A stretch of 64,000 nucleotides of DNA from Humulus lupulus (Eukaryota; Streptophyta; Magnoliopsida; Rosales; Cannabaceae), in contig NC_084797.1 of the NCBI RefSeq assembly GCF_963169125.1, positions 104,991,868 to 105,055,867 of the forward strand, read 5' to 3'. The position numbers were made by a program, and so were the translations under genes. The notes beneath the pieces are model-generated. The model worked only from the letters and a program-made list of their open reading frames with translations. It searched no databases and was not told the DNA's origin. Of the stretch, positions 10,672 to 22,138 are shown one piece after another. Numbering within the stretch: position 1 is the stretch's first letter; every line of letters begins with the position of its first letter.

Positions 10672-11391
10672 ATGGTTCCTTCCAGAGTCTTTGCCTTGAC
10701 CCAGGAAGAAGCTGAATCTAGTAATAAAGTGGTCACAGGTCAGATTCCTATCATCAATAGTGTATGTTTAGTATTATTTGATTTGGGAGCCACTCACTCG
10801 TATATCTCGTTAGGAATGATAGAGAAATTAGACAAACCTTGCAAAAGAATTAGAACTAGGTTTGTGACAGAATTGCCTTCGGGTGAAATATTCCTATCAT
10901 CATGGATAGTACGAGGCGTACCATTCAAAATTGAGGATGTAGAACTAGAAGGAGACCTAATAGAATTAGAGATCAAAGAATTCGACGTGATACTAGGCAT
11001 GGATTGGATAGCAACGCATGGTGCAACCATCGACTGCAAACGCAAGAAAGTGATGTTTGAGACTCCTGACGGTCAGAGACTATGCTTTATGGGAAAAGTT
11101 TCAGGGCTACGTACGTCGCTTATTTCATCCCTCAAAGCTCAGAGGATGATAGAAAAAGGATGTCACACATTCTTAGCCAGTGAAACAGATGTGGTAAAGG
11201 AAACACCACTAATGGTTGGAGACGTCTGCATCATAAAGGAATTTCTAGAGGTATTTCCTGATGACTTACCAGAGCTGCCGCCAACTCAAGAAATTGACTT
11301 CACTATCGAACTAGTACCGGGCACCGAGCCTATCACCAAGGCACCATATTGGATGGCACCTACCGAACTCAAGGAGTTAAAGACGCAGTAA
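10672..11391 (+). pseudogene. Gypsy aspartic protease (element B)
   Basis: The frame reads RVFALTQEEAE, then LVLFDLGATHSYIS, in place of the usual DSGATHS, so the catalytic triplet is DLG. Further family motifs are DLIELEIKEFDVILGMDWIA, TIDCKRKKVMFETPDG and the linker EVFPDDLPELPP, leading to the RT start ELKELKTQ, where TAA replaces a sense codon at 11389-11391. The Ser-to-Leu change probably disables the protease. Confidence 0.88.
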
Positions 11392-12070
11392 CAAGGACTC
11401 TTAGACTTGGGTTTCATTAGACCAAGCCATTCGCCATGGGGGGCACCAGTTCTATTAGTGAAGAAGAAGGACGGAAGCATGTGAATGTGTATAGATTACT
11501 GTAGGTTGAATAAGATGACAATTAAGAATAAGTACTCGCTACCCCGGATTGACGACATGTTTGATCAACTCTGAGGTGCGACTATGTTTTCAAAGATTGA
11601 TCTGCGGTCCAGGTATCATCAGCTCAAGGTACAGGAAGAGGATATTCCAAAGACAGCTTTTAGAACTCGTTATGAACATTACCAACGCTTTGGCCGCATT
11701 CATGGATTTAATGAATAGGTTCTTTAAGGATTATTTGGACAAAGTCGTCATAGTATTCATCGACGATATTTTGGTATATTCCAAGGATGAAGTCGAGCAC
11801 GAGGAACACTTAAGGATGACCATGTTTTTACTGAAAGAGCATCAACTTTACACCAAGTTCAAGAAGTGCGAATTTTGGCTTTCGCAAGTAGCGTTCCTTG
11901 GCCACATAGTATCCAAGGAATGAGTTGCCGTAGACCCATCTAAGGTAGAGGCTGTGAAGGATTGGCCAAGACCTAGGAACGCTTCAGAGGTAAGAAGTTT
12001 TCTAGGGCTAGCAAGCTACTATCGGAGGTTTGTAGAGGGATTTTCTAAGATAGCGACTCCGCTCACCAAC
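11392..12070 (+). pseudogene. Gypsy reverse transcriptase (element B)
   Basis: Blocks in order: [56 protein letters not shown], then a deletion removing the FLVMSFG block, and [15 protein letters not shown] with both catalytic Asp codons intact (11762-11767). In-frame stops occur after DGSM, after FDQL and at 11921 in place of Gly. The deletion near 11675 shifts the frame. Not functional. Confidence 0.9.
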
Positions 12071-12729
12071 CTGACCCAAAAGTAGCAAGGATTCAACTAG
12101 ACTGATAAGTGTGAAGAGAGCTTCCAGTTGCTTAAGGATAAGCCATGCTCAGCACCAGTACTTTGTGTACCGACACCCAACGACAAGTTTGTAGTCTACT
12201 GTGATGCATTGAAGAAAGGTTTAGGTTGTGTGCTGATGCAGAAGGACAAGGTAATAGCCTACGCCTCAAGGCAGTTGAAAGAATACGAGCAACGCTATCC
12301 AATGCATGATATGGAGTTGGCAGCGGTGGTATTTGCGTTGAAAATCTGGTGCTACTATCTTTATGGAGAACGGTATGAGATTTATACAGACCACAAAAGC
12401 TTAAAGTATTTCTTCACACAAAATGAGCTCAACATGAGGCAGCGTAGGTGGTTAGAATTTGTAAAAGATTATGACTGCGAAATCTTATATCACCAAGGAA
12501 AGGCTAATGTAGTTGCTGATGCACTAAGTAGTTAGAGTTATGGAAGTTTAGCAACATTACCTGGAATAGAAAAGCCGCTACAGCGGGAGCTGATTAATGC
12601 TAGAATAGAAGTAGTTATTGGTAAACTGGCTAACTTGTCCATCCAGTCAAGTCTGTTAGAAGATATACGGATCAGGCAAGGGCATGATGACACATTAGTA
12701 ACACATATGGATGCAATTAAAGAAGGCAA
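12071..12729 (+). pseudogene. Gypsy RNase H and integrase start (element B)
   Basis: [58 protein letters not shown] and NVVADALSS are the usual Ty3 RNase H landmarks. A stop (TAG) follows at 12533-12535. The frame then continues into the spacer before the integrase zinc finger and is cut at GGCAA (12725-12729) by the LTR of C. Confidence 0.88.
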
Positions 12730-13021
12730 TGTAGAGTCCCAGAATGTTTACTTAGCTAGCTAGATCGTTAGTAATAGGTTGTAGTATTTTAGATTTCGTG
12801 GATTTTGGTTCAAACCGGGACTTAGTAGGACACTCATAGCAATAGTTATGGATTTTATAAGTTTAACCTATAGTTTAGAAATATTAATTATATCATAAGG
12901 TTTAATTAATATTTTTGGTCATAGAATATTTTTATTATAATCTAAGGTTTAGATAGAATTTTAAGAGAAAAACACTTGTCACAATCTAGTTTATTTGAGG
13001 ATTTAAGCATTTTAAATTGAT

Positions 13022-13500
13022 AATTTATTAATAGATGTATCTAGAAGCTCTAGAATCTTCCAGGACCATTAAGAGCACGACACTTGTCATAATCATGTTT
13101 ATTTAAGGATTTAAGTATTTTTAAATAAAAGAAAGTTCTAGAAGCTCTAGAACCTTCCAAGACCATTAAGAGCATGACACTTGTCATAATCATGTTTCTT
13201 TAAGGATTTAAGTATTTTTAAATAAAAGAAAGTTCTAGAAGCTCTAGAACCTTCCAGGACCATTAAGAGCGTGACACTTGTCATAATTATGTTTATTTAA
13301 GGATTTAAGTATTTTTAAATAAAAGGAAGCTCCAGAAACTCTAGAACCTTCCAAGAACCGTTAAGAGCATGACACTTGTCATAATCATGTTTATTTAAGG
13401 ATTTAATAAAAGAAAGTTCTAGAAACTCTAGAACCTTCCAGAACCATTAAGAGCATGACACTTGTCATAATCATGTTTATTTAAGGATTTAAGTATTTTT
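13022..13500 (+). repeat. Tandem repeat array in U3 of element C LTR
   Basis: About five units of 85-98 bp share TTCTAGAAGCTCTAGAA (7-bp inverted arms), CCTTCCAGGACCATTAAGAG and TGACACTTGTCATAATCATG. The array ends just upstream of the TATA box, the usual place for retrotransposon enhancer repeats. The same array, with about six partly rearranged units, is in the 3' LTR at 59150-59640. Confidence 0.88.
13431..13443. promoter_or_regulatory. Heat-shock-element-like motif in C LTR
   Basis: GAACCTTCCAGAA fits the three-unit consensus GAAnnTTCnnGAA exactly, about 90 bases upstream of the TATA box. Other units of the array carry one-mismatch versions (GAACCTTCCAGGA) and TTCTAGAA pairs. An identical perfect motif sits in the 3' LTR at 59569-59581. 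Heat response is an inference from the motif. Confidence 0.5.
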
Positions 13501-13529
13501 TTTAATAGGATTGTTTCACTCCTCAAACT

Positions 13530-13539
13530 CTATAAATAG
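13530..13539 (+). promoter_or_regulatory. TATA box of element C LTR
   Basis: CTATAAATAG lies immediately after the tandem array; the 3' LTR has TATAAATA at 59668-59675 in the matching place. Confidence 0.7.
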
Positions 13540-14039
13540 GACCTAGTACTCTACCATTTTTCTTCATTCTTCAAGCTGTGTTCAGAGCCTTCAAGCTGCT
13601 ATGATTTCTATATAGTGATACACTTGGGTTTTGGGGATAAAAGCTTTATCATCTTAAGCTTTATAAACACTTGGGTAGTGAGATAAAGTGTGTTTTCAAT
13701 ATTGAGGTGTAGATCGATTCTAGTTCATCCAAGGTAATATTAATCATAAGTTCTATTCTTTATGATTCTTTAGTTTTCCTTAAGTTTCTTTCAGATCCTA
13801 ACTTCTGTTTATGGTTTCGTGATTAGGTGTTTAAGTTCTTAAACATTAAGGTTCTCAGTAAGTTTCCCTCCTTGATGGTTTAGTTTCCTTTCGTCTTCTT
13901 TTCTATAGATACTCTTATGTTTTTATGTTGGTTTTAGGAGTGTTCCAAATCCCATCATTGTTCTCAAATATTCCGGTGTTGGTAAGGAAAATAGTATAGT
14001 TTCTATATGCTTATATGTTATGATATATATATGCATATG

Positions 14040-14330
14040 TTTTTATGTTGCTAGGGGCTCATAGTTTCTTAGCTAGCAAACCTCAATGTATTTTGAGGCT
14101 CATAGTTGTTTTGCTAGTAAACCCCAATGTTGTTTTATGTTGCTAGGGGCTCATAGTTGCTTAGCTAGCAAACCTCAATGTATTTTTAGGCTCATAGTTG
14201 CTTAGCTTGTAAGCCCCAATGTTATTTATGTTATCTAGGGCTCATAGTTGCTTAGCTAGCAAATCTCAATGTATTTTGAGGCTCATTGTTGCTTAGTTAA
14301 CAAACCCTAATGTTTACCATGTACATGGGT
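14040..14330 (+). repeat. Second tandem array in R/U5 of element C LTR
   Basis: About six degenerate units of roughly 50-60 bp built on GGCTCATAGTTGCTTAGCTA and GCAAACCTCAATGTATTTT. The array lies in the transcribed part of the LTR. The 3' LTR is cut before this point, so copy number cannot be compared. Confidence 0.8.
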
Positions 14331-14810
14331 CAGAATTGTGATATATGTTTGATAGTATATGTTTTGATATAGTCTTATGTTTATGTTTTATGATATATGA
14401 TTGATTAGTAGATTTTCCTTGCTGAGCATTAGGCTCACTCCTTTATTTTTAGTGTGATGCAGGAAATTAGATACGGAGGCGGAAGGATTCTTGGTGGCTT
14501 GGCTTGTGTGTTGAGGATGGATGGAATGGATGGGCTACATGTCGATTCGAGGAAGATGTTATTTTTAGTCTCTTTAAATTATGTTTTTATGTATTTTTCG
14601 CATTTAGTGTAGTAAACAACTTCATTTAATTTAAAGTTTTGTTTTATTTTAAAACAATGGGATCCCATACCACTTATTTATGTATTTCAATATTTATTTT
14701 GGAGTTTTTAATAAAGTTACGATTATTTCTTATGTATGTTTTATTTAAATTAGTAGCTATGTCTATTAGTTTTAATGGTCCAAGGTCTTAGAAATAGTGG
14801 GGTCATTACG

Positions 14811-14825
14811 GTTGGTATCAGAGCA
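14811..14825 (+). other. Primer binding site of element C
   Basis: GTTGGTATCAGAGCA abuts the LTR end and matches the TGGTATCAGAGC type complementary to initiator methionine tRNA. Confidence 0.88.
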
Positions 14826-15507
14826 ATGGTCCATTTGTATGAAGTTCTCCTTGATACACACGCTCAAGCTCCGAATCTAACCGCCAATGTAAGTGTTTAT
14901 GTTATAGTTGTTATGATTATGTGTTTAGTTAACATTTTAGCCCTTATGTTTTCAGTTAAGAGTATTTGTAAATTAGTTTATTTTCTTTATTTATTTTAAT
15001 TTATTATCTTTGCATTTATGATTGTTTTTAGTGAAACTTTTTTCCCAATGAATATTGTTGTTATTTTTGAATGACATGTATGAGTTTGATTTTTTTTTTC
15101 TACAATCATAATAAATAATAAATTTAATAAATAATGACCATGTTCGGTGAAGGTGGATACAAATCAATGGACCGGGTTCTATATTGGGAGTTTAGGGGGC
15201 CATAGTAGTGGGAACGATTTTACTGATCCCAGCCCTCCCTAAATATGGTTAACTTTGGATCAACGACGAGTTTCGAGCTTGAGAATTAAGTCATATAGGA
15301 TGATTAGAAACAGACTAAGTAAATTATAAAGATGGCTTATTTTTCTAAGTTTAGAAACACACCCTAATCATAAAGAAGGCTAACATAATTTTTCATAAGA
15401 AATCATAATTAATAGGTCCGAGTTATGTTTGTTTAGATTAAGTTTTGCCTTAGAGCCTATTAGGGTAAGTTCTAACATGTTCTTGGCTGTTAGAACTTTT
15501 GCTAAAG
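14826..15507 (+). other. Leader of element C
   Basis: No protein-coding stretch is supported before the gag ATG at 15508. The sequence is AT-rich with a TTTTTTTTTC run near 15091. Confidence 0.6.
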
Positions 15508-16576
15508 ATGTCACTCAGAAGGTCTGCATGCACGAATGTCAATGCCTCCAACGTCGCTCCTGAGACTAATGAAGCCCCTCCAGCTCGAAGAAGTGGAAGG
15601 CGTGCAACCACTGCTGCTGCTAACCGAAGTGCACCGCTGCCGTCGGTCGACAACACTGCAGAAATTATCAGGCTGCGATAACAAGTGGAAGAATTGTTTC
15701 AGCAACAGTGACAACAGACTCAACCCCAGCCTCAGCCGCAACTACAGCCTCAGCAAATGGCTCAAGCACCCCATCAAGTAGGTCCTTATGGGGGATGGCC
15801 AATGAAAAATTATGTGCTATACTCAACTCAGTAGATGGAGCCAATCAACGAGTGATTTTGTAAGCAACACACTCCAAACTTTGAAGTGACAACAGACCCC
15901 TTCGAGATGGAAGAATGGCTCAGAAATGTAGAGCCAATCCTAGCGCACATGAATCTCAATAACGCAGATCGCATATCCTGCGTTTTGTCTCTGCTTAAGA
16001 AGGATGGTAGAATATGGTGGTACTTAGTTCAGCAGACTCATGACGTCGCCACCATGACATGGATCAGATTTGTGGAGCTGTTCCACAAAAAGTACTACAA
16101 CTCGGCAGTCATCGCCACAAGGGTTGAGAAGTTCACTAGTCTAAAGTAGGGCAACTTGACGGTAGCGGAGTATGCTCGACAGTTCGACAGATTAGCCAAG
16201 TTTGCACCAGAGTTGGTTCCAACTGACTTTCTGAGGGTGACCAAGTTCGTTAGAGGACTTAGACCAAAGATTAAATTAGGGGTTAAGCAAGCAAACCCTG
16301 GAACCACTACTGACATCGATGCTTTAGAAATGGCATCTATAGAAGTAGAAAAGGCTTCAGGAGAAAGTTAGTAAAGAGGAAGCTAGTAAACATTAGCCTA
16401 AACAGCAGAGTCAACCTCAGAATTGTCGGAACAACAACCACAACAGCCATCAGTCTAGCACCAACAATAGTAATGGTCCGAAAAGAAGGCATCTAGACAA
16501 TAAGCAGTCCGATAATGATAAAATGGCACGGACGAACAATGGAGATAATAGGTCAGGTTAAGTAGAATACCCACAA
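15508..16576 (+). pseudogene. Gypsy gag, N-terminal part (element C)
   Basis: The ATG at 15508 begins MSLRRSACTNVNASNVAPET, a basic N-terminus with RRSGRRATTAAANR, followed by a Gln/Pro-rich linker with stops, then the capsid region EEWLRNVEPILAHMNLNNAD, GRIWWYLVQQTHDV and FVELFHKKYYNSAVIA. A TAG at 16147 and a +1 shift near 16350 break it. At 16576 element D interrupts just before the zinc knuckles; the frame resumes at 55322. Confidence 0.88.
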
Positions 16577-18774
16577 TGTAACGACCCAAAATTACTGTTA
16601 TGGCTTAAGGGCCCTGATTAGTGTGCCGGGAGGGCATAATTGGTTTATGTGTGAGTTTATTGATTTAATGCATGATTATATGATAAGCATGCTTGTATGA
16701 TTATATGAATGTTAATGTGGTTAAATGTTATATCTATGAGAACCACATTATTATGTGGGTAGATTTGCAGCGTGCGACTTGAGGCGATCCTAGGGAGCCA
16801 GTTAGCGGGAAGTCACAACAGGGCTTAACACTTGACTTGGGGCAAGTCAAGGGGTAATTCGGGTATTAGATGATTATTTGAGATATCGTGTTATTGAAAT
16901 AAATATATGGAGATATATTTGAGGTTAGGAAGCTTAGGCGGGAATATTGGGGAATTTACCGTTTTGTCCTCGGGGACGTTTTCGGCACCCCGAGCCTCGG
17001 GATTGACTTAATTAACCAAGGGTTAGACTAAACAAAAGAGAAACCAGTAGAATAAAACAAAAACTGGCCTATTTTTCTATTCTCTTCCTTCTCTTTTCTC
17101 TGTCAAGAAAAACTACTGAAATTTAAGGGAAATCAGCTGGGAATTCAGTTGTTTAGGCTGGAATCTTGAAGGTTTAATCTAGTTCTCAGCTAAGGAAACT
17201 TAACCAAGATTAAGGTAAGGGCTGAATCATATTCTTGAGCATTAGAATTTTGAGTTTTGGCTGAGTATTAAGGGTGTTTATGGTTTTGATGTTTAAGGAT
17301 TGAATTAAAGCTGAGAAGCTTGGATGTTAGCTCAGGAATCTGTTAAGGAAGTGGTTCAACAAAGAAGGTAAGCTTCAATTCATAATTTAGAGGTTAAAAT
17401 CTAAGTTTGCATGACTGGTTTTTGAGTTCTTTAGTTGTTGGGTATCAGAAATAAAAGTGGAGTTTTAATTAGCTTTTAAGCTGGATTTATGTTGGATTAT
17501 GCTGTTAGAATCGTACTAAAAGTCTTGTGATTAATGGGTTTTGCTGATAGGGTGCTTTAGGGTGGTTTTGAATAAGGTTAGGATGTTAGAAATGCTGGAT
17601 TTTCTGGGCACGAAAGGGTGGGCCACTGCTTTGTTCTAGAGCGCTGCAGCCCTACGAAGCAAAGGAGCCAGGGAGGCTCGGCCGAAAGGGAGCGCCGTGG
17701 TGCCACAGAGCAGGGCCGCGGTGCGTGTCTGCTTCCTGAGGGGCTTGGGTTCTGTTTTAGGGGCGGGCCGCGGCTAGGTCTCAAGGGCTGCAGCCCTTAG
17801 GTGCATTCTTGATCTTTTAGGGATTTTAATCGCGAGAACCAAACCTAGGGTGCTCAGGATCGATTTCACCATGGTGTTTGGTGGAATTCGATGTCACGGA
17901 AGCTAGCATTGTACCTGGAAACCTTTATTTGAATATTAATGGAATCCATTACCGTGGTTGTGACTAGGTGATAAGCTAGGGCTCGGGAAGCAGATCGTGC
18001 TCGAGAGACGTCGCTTGTAAACAATGAACGTGGAAATTAAAGGTAAGAAAACTGCACCCGGTTGTGTAATTATAATGGGACTATGGGTTCCCTAATATTT
18101 ATGCTTTGAAAGGATGGTATTATGCCATGTAAACAGTAAATCAATGGCCTAAGTGTGCCAAGATTACACTAGCGCACAGGGCGCGGCTCGACCACTGGTA
18201 GCCGAGGACAGCTTATTATCCACTGAGCTCGGTTTAAGCGGGCCAGATTCAGTTGGGTAAACAGAGGGTGCAGCCTAAGTTGTCGGCCATATTAATCATG
18301 TAACTTGATTGTTATTTATGCTTGGTTGCATCTTTGATTCTGAGTACATGCTATGTGGTTAATATGAGTGTTAAGTGTTTGATCATGATCATGCTTAAAG
18401 GTCTCAAGGGCCAACTTGATCATCCCTGACTTGGAGAGCTCTGTGAGATGAATGTACATGACTAGCTGCTTAGCCACCACGGTTGAGGGGAAGGCAGGAG
18501 CAGGGGTACCAGAAATGTCTGTTTTGCCTAAGAATGGCTGATGGTTGTCTGTATTTTGGAAATTCTGTAAATCGTCTTTTAAACACTGTTTCTTTTTGGG
18601 ATCCCGTGTGTAAAACTGGTTAATTATATAAAATGTACACTTTTGAGACCAAAACCTTTTTAACCCTAGTGCATTTATTGTTATTAACACATTTTCAACT
18701 AAATGACTTGATTAGCAAGTCCTGCACCTTTATAAGTACACAGTGTAGCGGTCTTGGCTATCCAGGGCGTTACA
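16577..18774 (+). repeat. 5' LTR of element D (2198 bp)
   Basis: It matches the 3' LTR (47561-49685 plus 55192-55316) along its length. Compared with that copy it lacks roughly 80 bases near 18400, and the 3' copy lacks about 25 bases after GATCCTAGGG. It carries a GC-rich block (17620-17780) and the perfect palindrome AAGGGCTGCAGCCCTT at 17783-17798. The end GGGCGTTACA abuts the PBS. Confidence 0.93.
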
Positions 18775-18789
18775 ACTTGGTATCAAAGC
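18775..18789 (+). other. Primer binding site of element D
   Basis: ACTTGGTATCAAAGC abuts the LTR. It matches the TTGGTATCAGAGC type with one change (G to A). Confidence 0.88.
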
Positions 18790-19231
18790 ATACTAGGTTT
18801 AAGGGTTCCTTAAGACCGGCTGGACATGTACATTCGCCGCTAGAGACAAGCTCGATTTAGGGTTTGGTAATGTGTATATGTGCTTATATGCTTATATGCC
18901 TGAAATAAGTAATGAATGTTGTTATTTATTGGATTAATAGGAAGCATGAGATACTGATACGGCCTGGCCCTTGACTGCTGTATGAAAATATTGAGGCGTG
19001 CTTATTGGCATTGTCATGCATGTAAGTGAATATTTGAATGACTAACTGTATATTGTGGATGAATGAATGCTTTTATCTTGGATTTCATGTGGTAATGTTG
19101 GGGCATGCTTATCAGTAGCTGGCGCATGTTGATGAATGCCTATATTCTGAATGTTTGTGATTGGTTATGTTCCTTTGATGGATTTTGGAGAAGCTTTTAC
19201 CCTGTCATCATGGTCTGACTGCCGAGTCGGT
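18790..19231 (+). other. Leader of element D
   Basis: Untranslated region between PBS and gag. The word TTATATGC repeats near 18883-18898. No other feature is seen. Confidence 0.6.
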
Positions 19232-19899
19232 ATGCGTCGAAGAAAATCTACGATTGCTATGCGTCCAAGAAAATCTACGCGACTAGCCGGCACTAGGTCC
19301 GGAACTGGGGGTGATTACCAGGGCCCAATTCCTCTGCCAGTCCCTGAGAACTAGCAGCAACTCATGGTAGATATGCAGTCTCGGTTGCAGAGCCAAGATG
19401 AACAGATCTGCTTATTGCGACAGCAGGCTCCATCACGGAGTGCTGCCCCTATTGTACCACCTATAGTGGTACCATTCGTACAGTCTGGGGAGGTTGGCAA
19501 AAGGAGGGAGCCGTTATATGAGCGGTTCAGGAAGCAGCAACCTCCAATCGTTGAGGGGGGACCTGATCCATTGAAGGCTGAGATATGGCTGACTATGATC
19601 ACAAATATCTGGGATTTCATGAGAGTAGAGGGGCATGACAGAGTGGCCTGTGCCACGTATATGTTGAGAGAGGACGCCCGCATGTGGTGGGAGGTGGCTT
19701 CATAGACCAGGGATGTCACTACTTTGAGTTGGGAAGGCTTTAGAGACTAGTTCAGCCAGAAATACTATAATATTGCCGTCAGAGCAGCAAAAGTTATTTA
19801 GTTTGTGGGTTTGGTGCAGGGCAATATGACTGTTACAGAGTATGCCCTAAAATTTAACAGGCCTGCGAAGTTTGCACCAGATTTTTTGCCTACTGATGC
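19232..19899 (+). pseudogene. Gypsy gag, N-terminal part (element D)
   Basis: ATG codons at 19232 and 19259 head two near-identical phrases (MRRRKSTIA and MRPRKSTRLAGTR), the product of a 27-bp duplication. A coiled segment (MQSRLQSQDEQICLLRQQ) is followed by EPLYERFRKQQPPIVEGGPD and the capsid MITNIWDFMRVEGHDRVACA, LREDARMWWEVAS. Stops occur after PVPEN, after EVAS, after FRD and after AAKVI. Element F is inserted at 19899 within LPTDA; the frame resumes at 43664 as [11 protein letters not shown]. Confidence 0.9.
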
Positions 19900-22103
19900 T
19901 GTAACGCCCTACTTCCTTAGAGCCGTTACTAAGTGAGTTTAAAAACGTACTTTTAACTCGCTAATCGAGGTTTTAAGTCAAACAGTGTAATTAAACCGTA
20001 AACAAAGGAAAAACATTAGAAATAGTACTTTTTTCATAGTAAATCATAAAAGTTTTACACTTGGGATCCCAAAATACAGTTTAGAGATATTTACAACATA
20101 AATACTGTACTAAGTCGACTAAACGAAAAAATCTAAATTCATTTACAAACATCTCCCAAAATCCTCTGGCTGTGGCAGCCAGGCTGGCCAAACATGTACA
20201 CGCCGCCTCACGCCTGCTGTACTCATGGTTGGTTGATCTTCTCTTTACCCTTACCTACACCACAGAGCATCTGTGAGCCGAAGCTCAGCAAGAAAACCAC
20301 CAACAGATAACATATGCAACACACATATCAAGCATATAAATAGGCCACCAATGGGCTAAACACATACGGCCTAGCCATCCCAAGCGTTTACCAAGCCCTG
20401 GGTTCGCGGACCCATGCCGTGAGGATATCCCAGGTATCCTTCTAGGGACACGCCCTGGCAACTCGCACTCTACGTGCTCAACACTGCTCTCGGCCCGTTA
20501 CCGTTCTCGGCCTTGCACTCAACATGCCCAACGCCATTCCCGGCCCTTCGCCGTTCTCGGTCTACACCGTTCTCGGCTCTAGCCGACCATTCATATCATA
20601 ATACACATAGCATAACAGGCAAGTATAGAATTCTAGCATATTCAGTTAAAGGGTTACGCCCCGCAGTTCTAACATATTGGGCTCGGCCCTGCATATCAAT
20701 TCTATTCAAACACATTGGGCTTAGCCCTGCACACAAGCTCTATGGGAACAAGGGTTTTCTTACCTGAGTTCCGAGCTTTCTGAGCACCCATGCCCCGACC
20801 ACAGTCCTCTAACGTGAGCCTAGCCGAAACCCTAGTCACAACACATTAACAATGTCCATCCATCAAATTCTAATCCAATAAATAACTTTGAGCAATAACC
20901 CTAACCTCCGAGTCCTTGAATTCTATCAATCCGGGTGATAAAATCCATCCCGAGCCTTACCCCTTGAGTTCCCAAGCCTAAAATACCCTTAAAAACTAAA
21001 ACTGGCACTAAGGGCTGCGACCCCACCCACAAGAGCCGCGGCTAGCCTCGAAATAGAGGCTAGCACCTCACTGACCCCCACACGGGCCGCGGCGTGCCCA
21101 CCAAGCGCCGCGGCATGGATGAACCTCTCGGCCTCATATGGCCGCGCACGCACACGGGCCACGGCGCTCCCCACCGAACCCATATTTTCACACCATTTTC
21201 TAAACCTTTCCTCAAGCAAATTTATCCTAAAACTTGGCTAACATTCCTAGATAACCAACACAGTTATTCCAGCTCAAAAACAACATCAAGACCCCATTAG
21301 AATATGCTCCAAAACTCAGCTAGAACACCCAAAGATAAATCAAGCTTAGCTAACATGCAATCCCCTATAACCAACAGAAATTAAGAGTAAACCTTAGTAA
21401 TTAGAGCTTACCTTGCAGAACTTAGTTCTTGAGTTTGATCCTCAATCCCCAAGCTTCAAGTTCCTAGAGTATCCTAGCTGAAATCCTCCTAGTTCCTAGC
21501 CAATTCCTTTGAGTTTCTCTTTGAGTTTGCCTTGAAGAGTAAAGAAGAGAAGAGGATAAAAGCTATCTTAGTTATGAAATAATGTGTGTGTGTCGGTTTC
21601 CCCAAGGTTCTAAGTAATTCCTCTTTTTTGTTTTATTTGACTTAAGTCTAAAGGGTTACCTCAAAGGTCGGGGTACCAAAACGTCCCCGAGGGCAAAATG
21701 GTAAATTTCTCCAGTATTCCCGCCTAGACATTCTATCCTCAAATATATCCCCAAATATTTATTTTCATGTCCCAATAATCCCGTAACACACCTAGTACCC
21801 AAATTACCTCTCGACTCACCCCGAGTCCGAATCTCAACCCCGTTGTGACTCTCTGGCTAAGCGCTCCCCAGGACTGTCTCGGATCGTGGTGCACAAACAT
21901 ATCACATATAGAACATTTATCACATTTATCACACTTATGGCCCTAATATCCAGATGGGGCCCACATGCACATTTAACTCAATTAAACATGCGTCATAATC
22001 ATATATTCACATAAATCCACATATAAGCATATTAAATCACTTATTGCCCTCCGGGTACACTAATCAAGGCCCTAAGCCTGATTAGCAAATTTGGGTCGTT
22101 ACA
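19900..22103 (-). repeat. 3' LTR of element F (2204 bp)
   Basis: On the minus strand it starts TGTAACGACCCAAATTTGC and ends AGGGCGTTACA. It aligns end to end with 41456-43658 with scattered single-base changes, mostly transitions. It has a GC-rich block at 21000-21180 like those in the D LTRs. Confidence 0.94.
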
Positions 22104-22117
22104 ACTATCCCCTCCTT
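22104..22117 (-). other. Polypurine tract of element F
   Basis: On the minus strand AAGGAGGGGATAGT abuts the 3' LTR start. Element D has the same tract (GGAGGGGATAGT) at 47549-47560. Confidence 0.88.
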
Positions 22118-22138
22118 ACAGAAATTTTTTCCTCGAAA

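Larger units (their letters stand above)
9859..12729 (+). mobile_element. Gypsy element B (5' truncated, interrupted by C)
   Basis: Internal region of a Ty3/gypsy element in the order gag, protease, RT, RNase H, start of integrase. Its 5' LTR and gag N-terminus are missing. At 12729 the integrase frame is cut by the LTR of element C, which belongs to the same family: B and C align through gag, protease, RT and RNase H. The remainder of B should lie to the right of C, outside the window. It carries many stops and deletions. Confidence 0.85.
12730..14810 (+). repeat. 5' LTR of gypsy element C (2081 bp)
   Basis: It starts TGTAGAGTCCCAGAATG, the same as the 3' LTR at 58867. It ends GTCATTACG, where the last A of the expected CATTACA appears mutated, directly before the PBS. 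U3 holds about five tandem units of 85-98 bp (13022-13500) and a TATA box at 13531; the R/U5 part holds a second tandem array (14040-14330). The TATA position implies transcription starting near 13560-13570. Confidence 0.9.

Noticed and set aside
13022..13500. Possible CRISPR-like array because of regular repeats
   Set aside because: Units are contiguous, with diverged copies and no unique spacers, and the array lies in the U3 of a plant LTR.
18775..18789. tRNA-like sequence at the LTR boundaries
   Set aside because: These are primer binding sites complementary to a tRNA 3' end; no cloverleaf surrounds them.
20474..20767. 97-residue plus-strand frame in F's LTR
   Set aside because: It lies inside an LTR, is antisense to the element, and consists of repeated CCGTTCTCGGC-type words without protein motifs.
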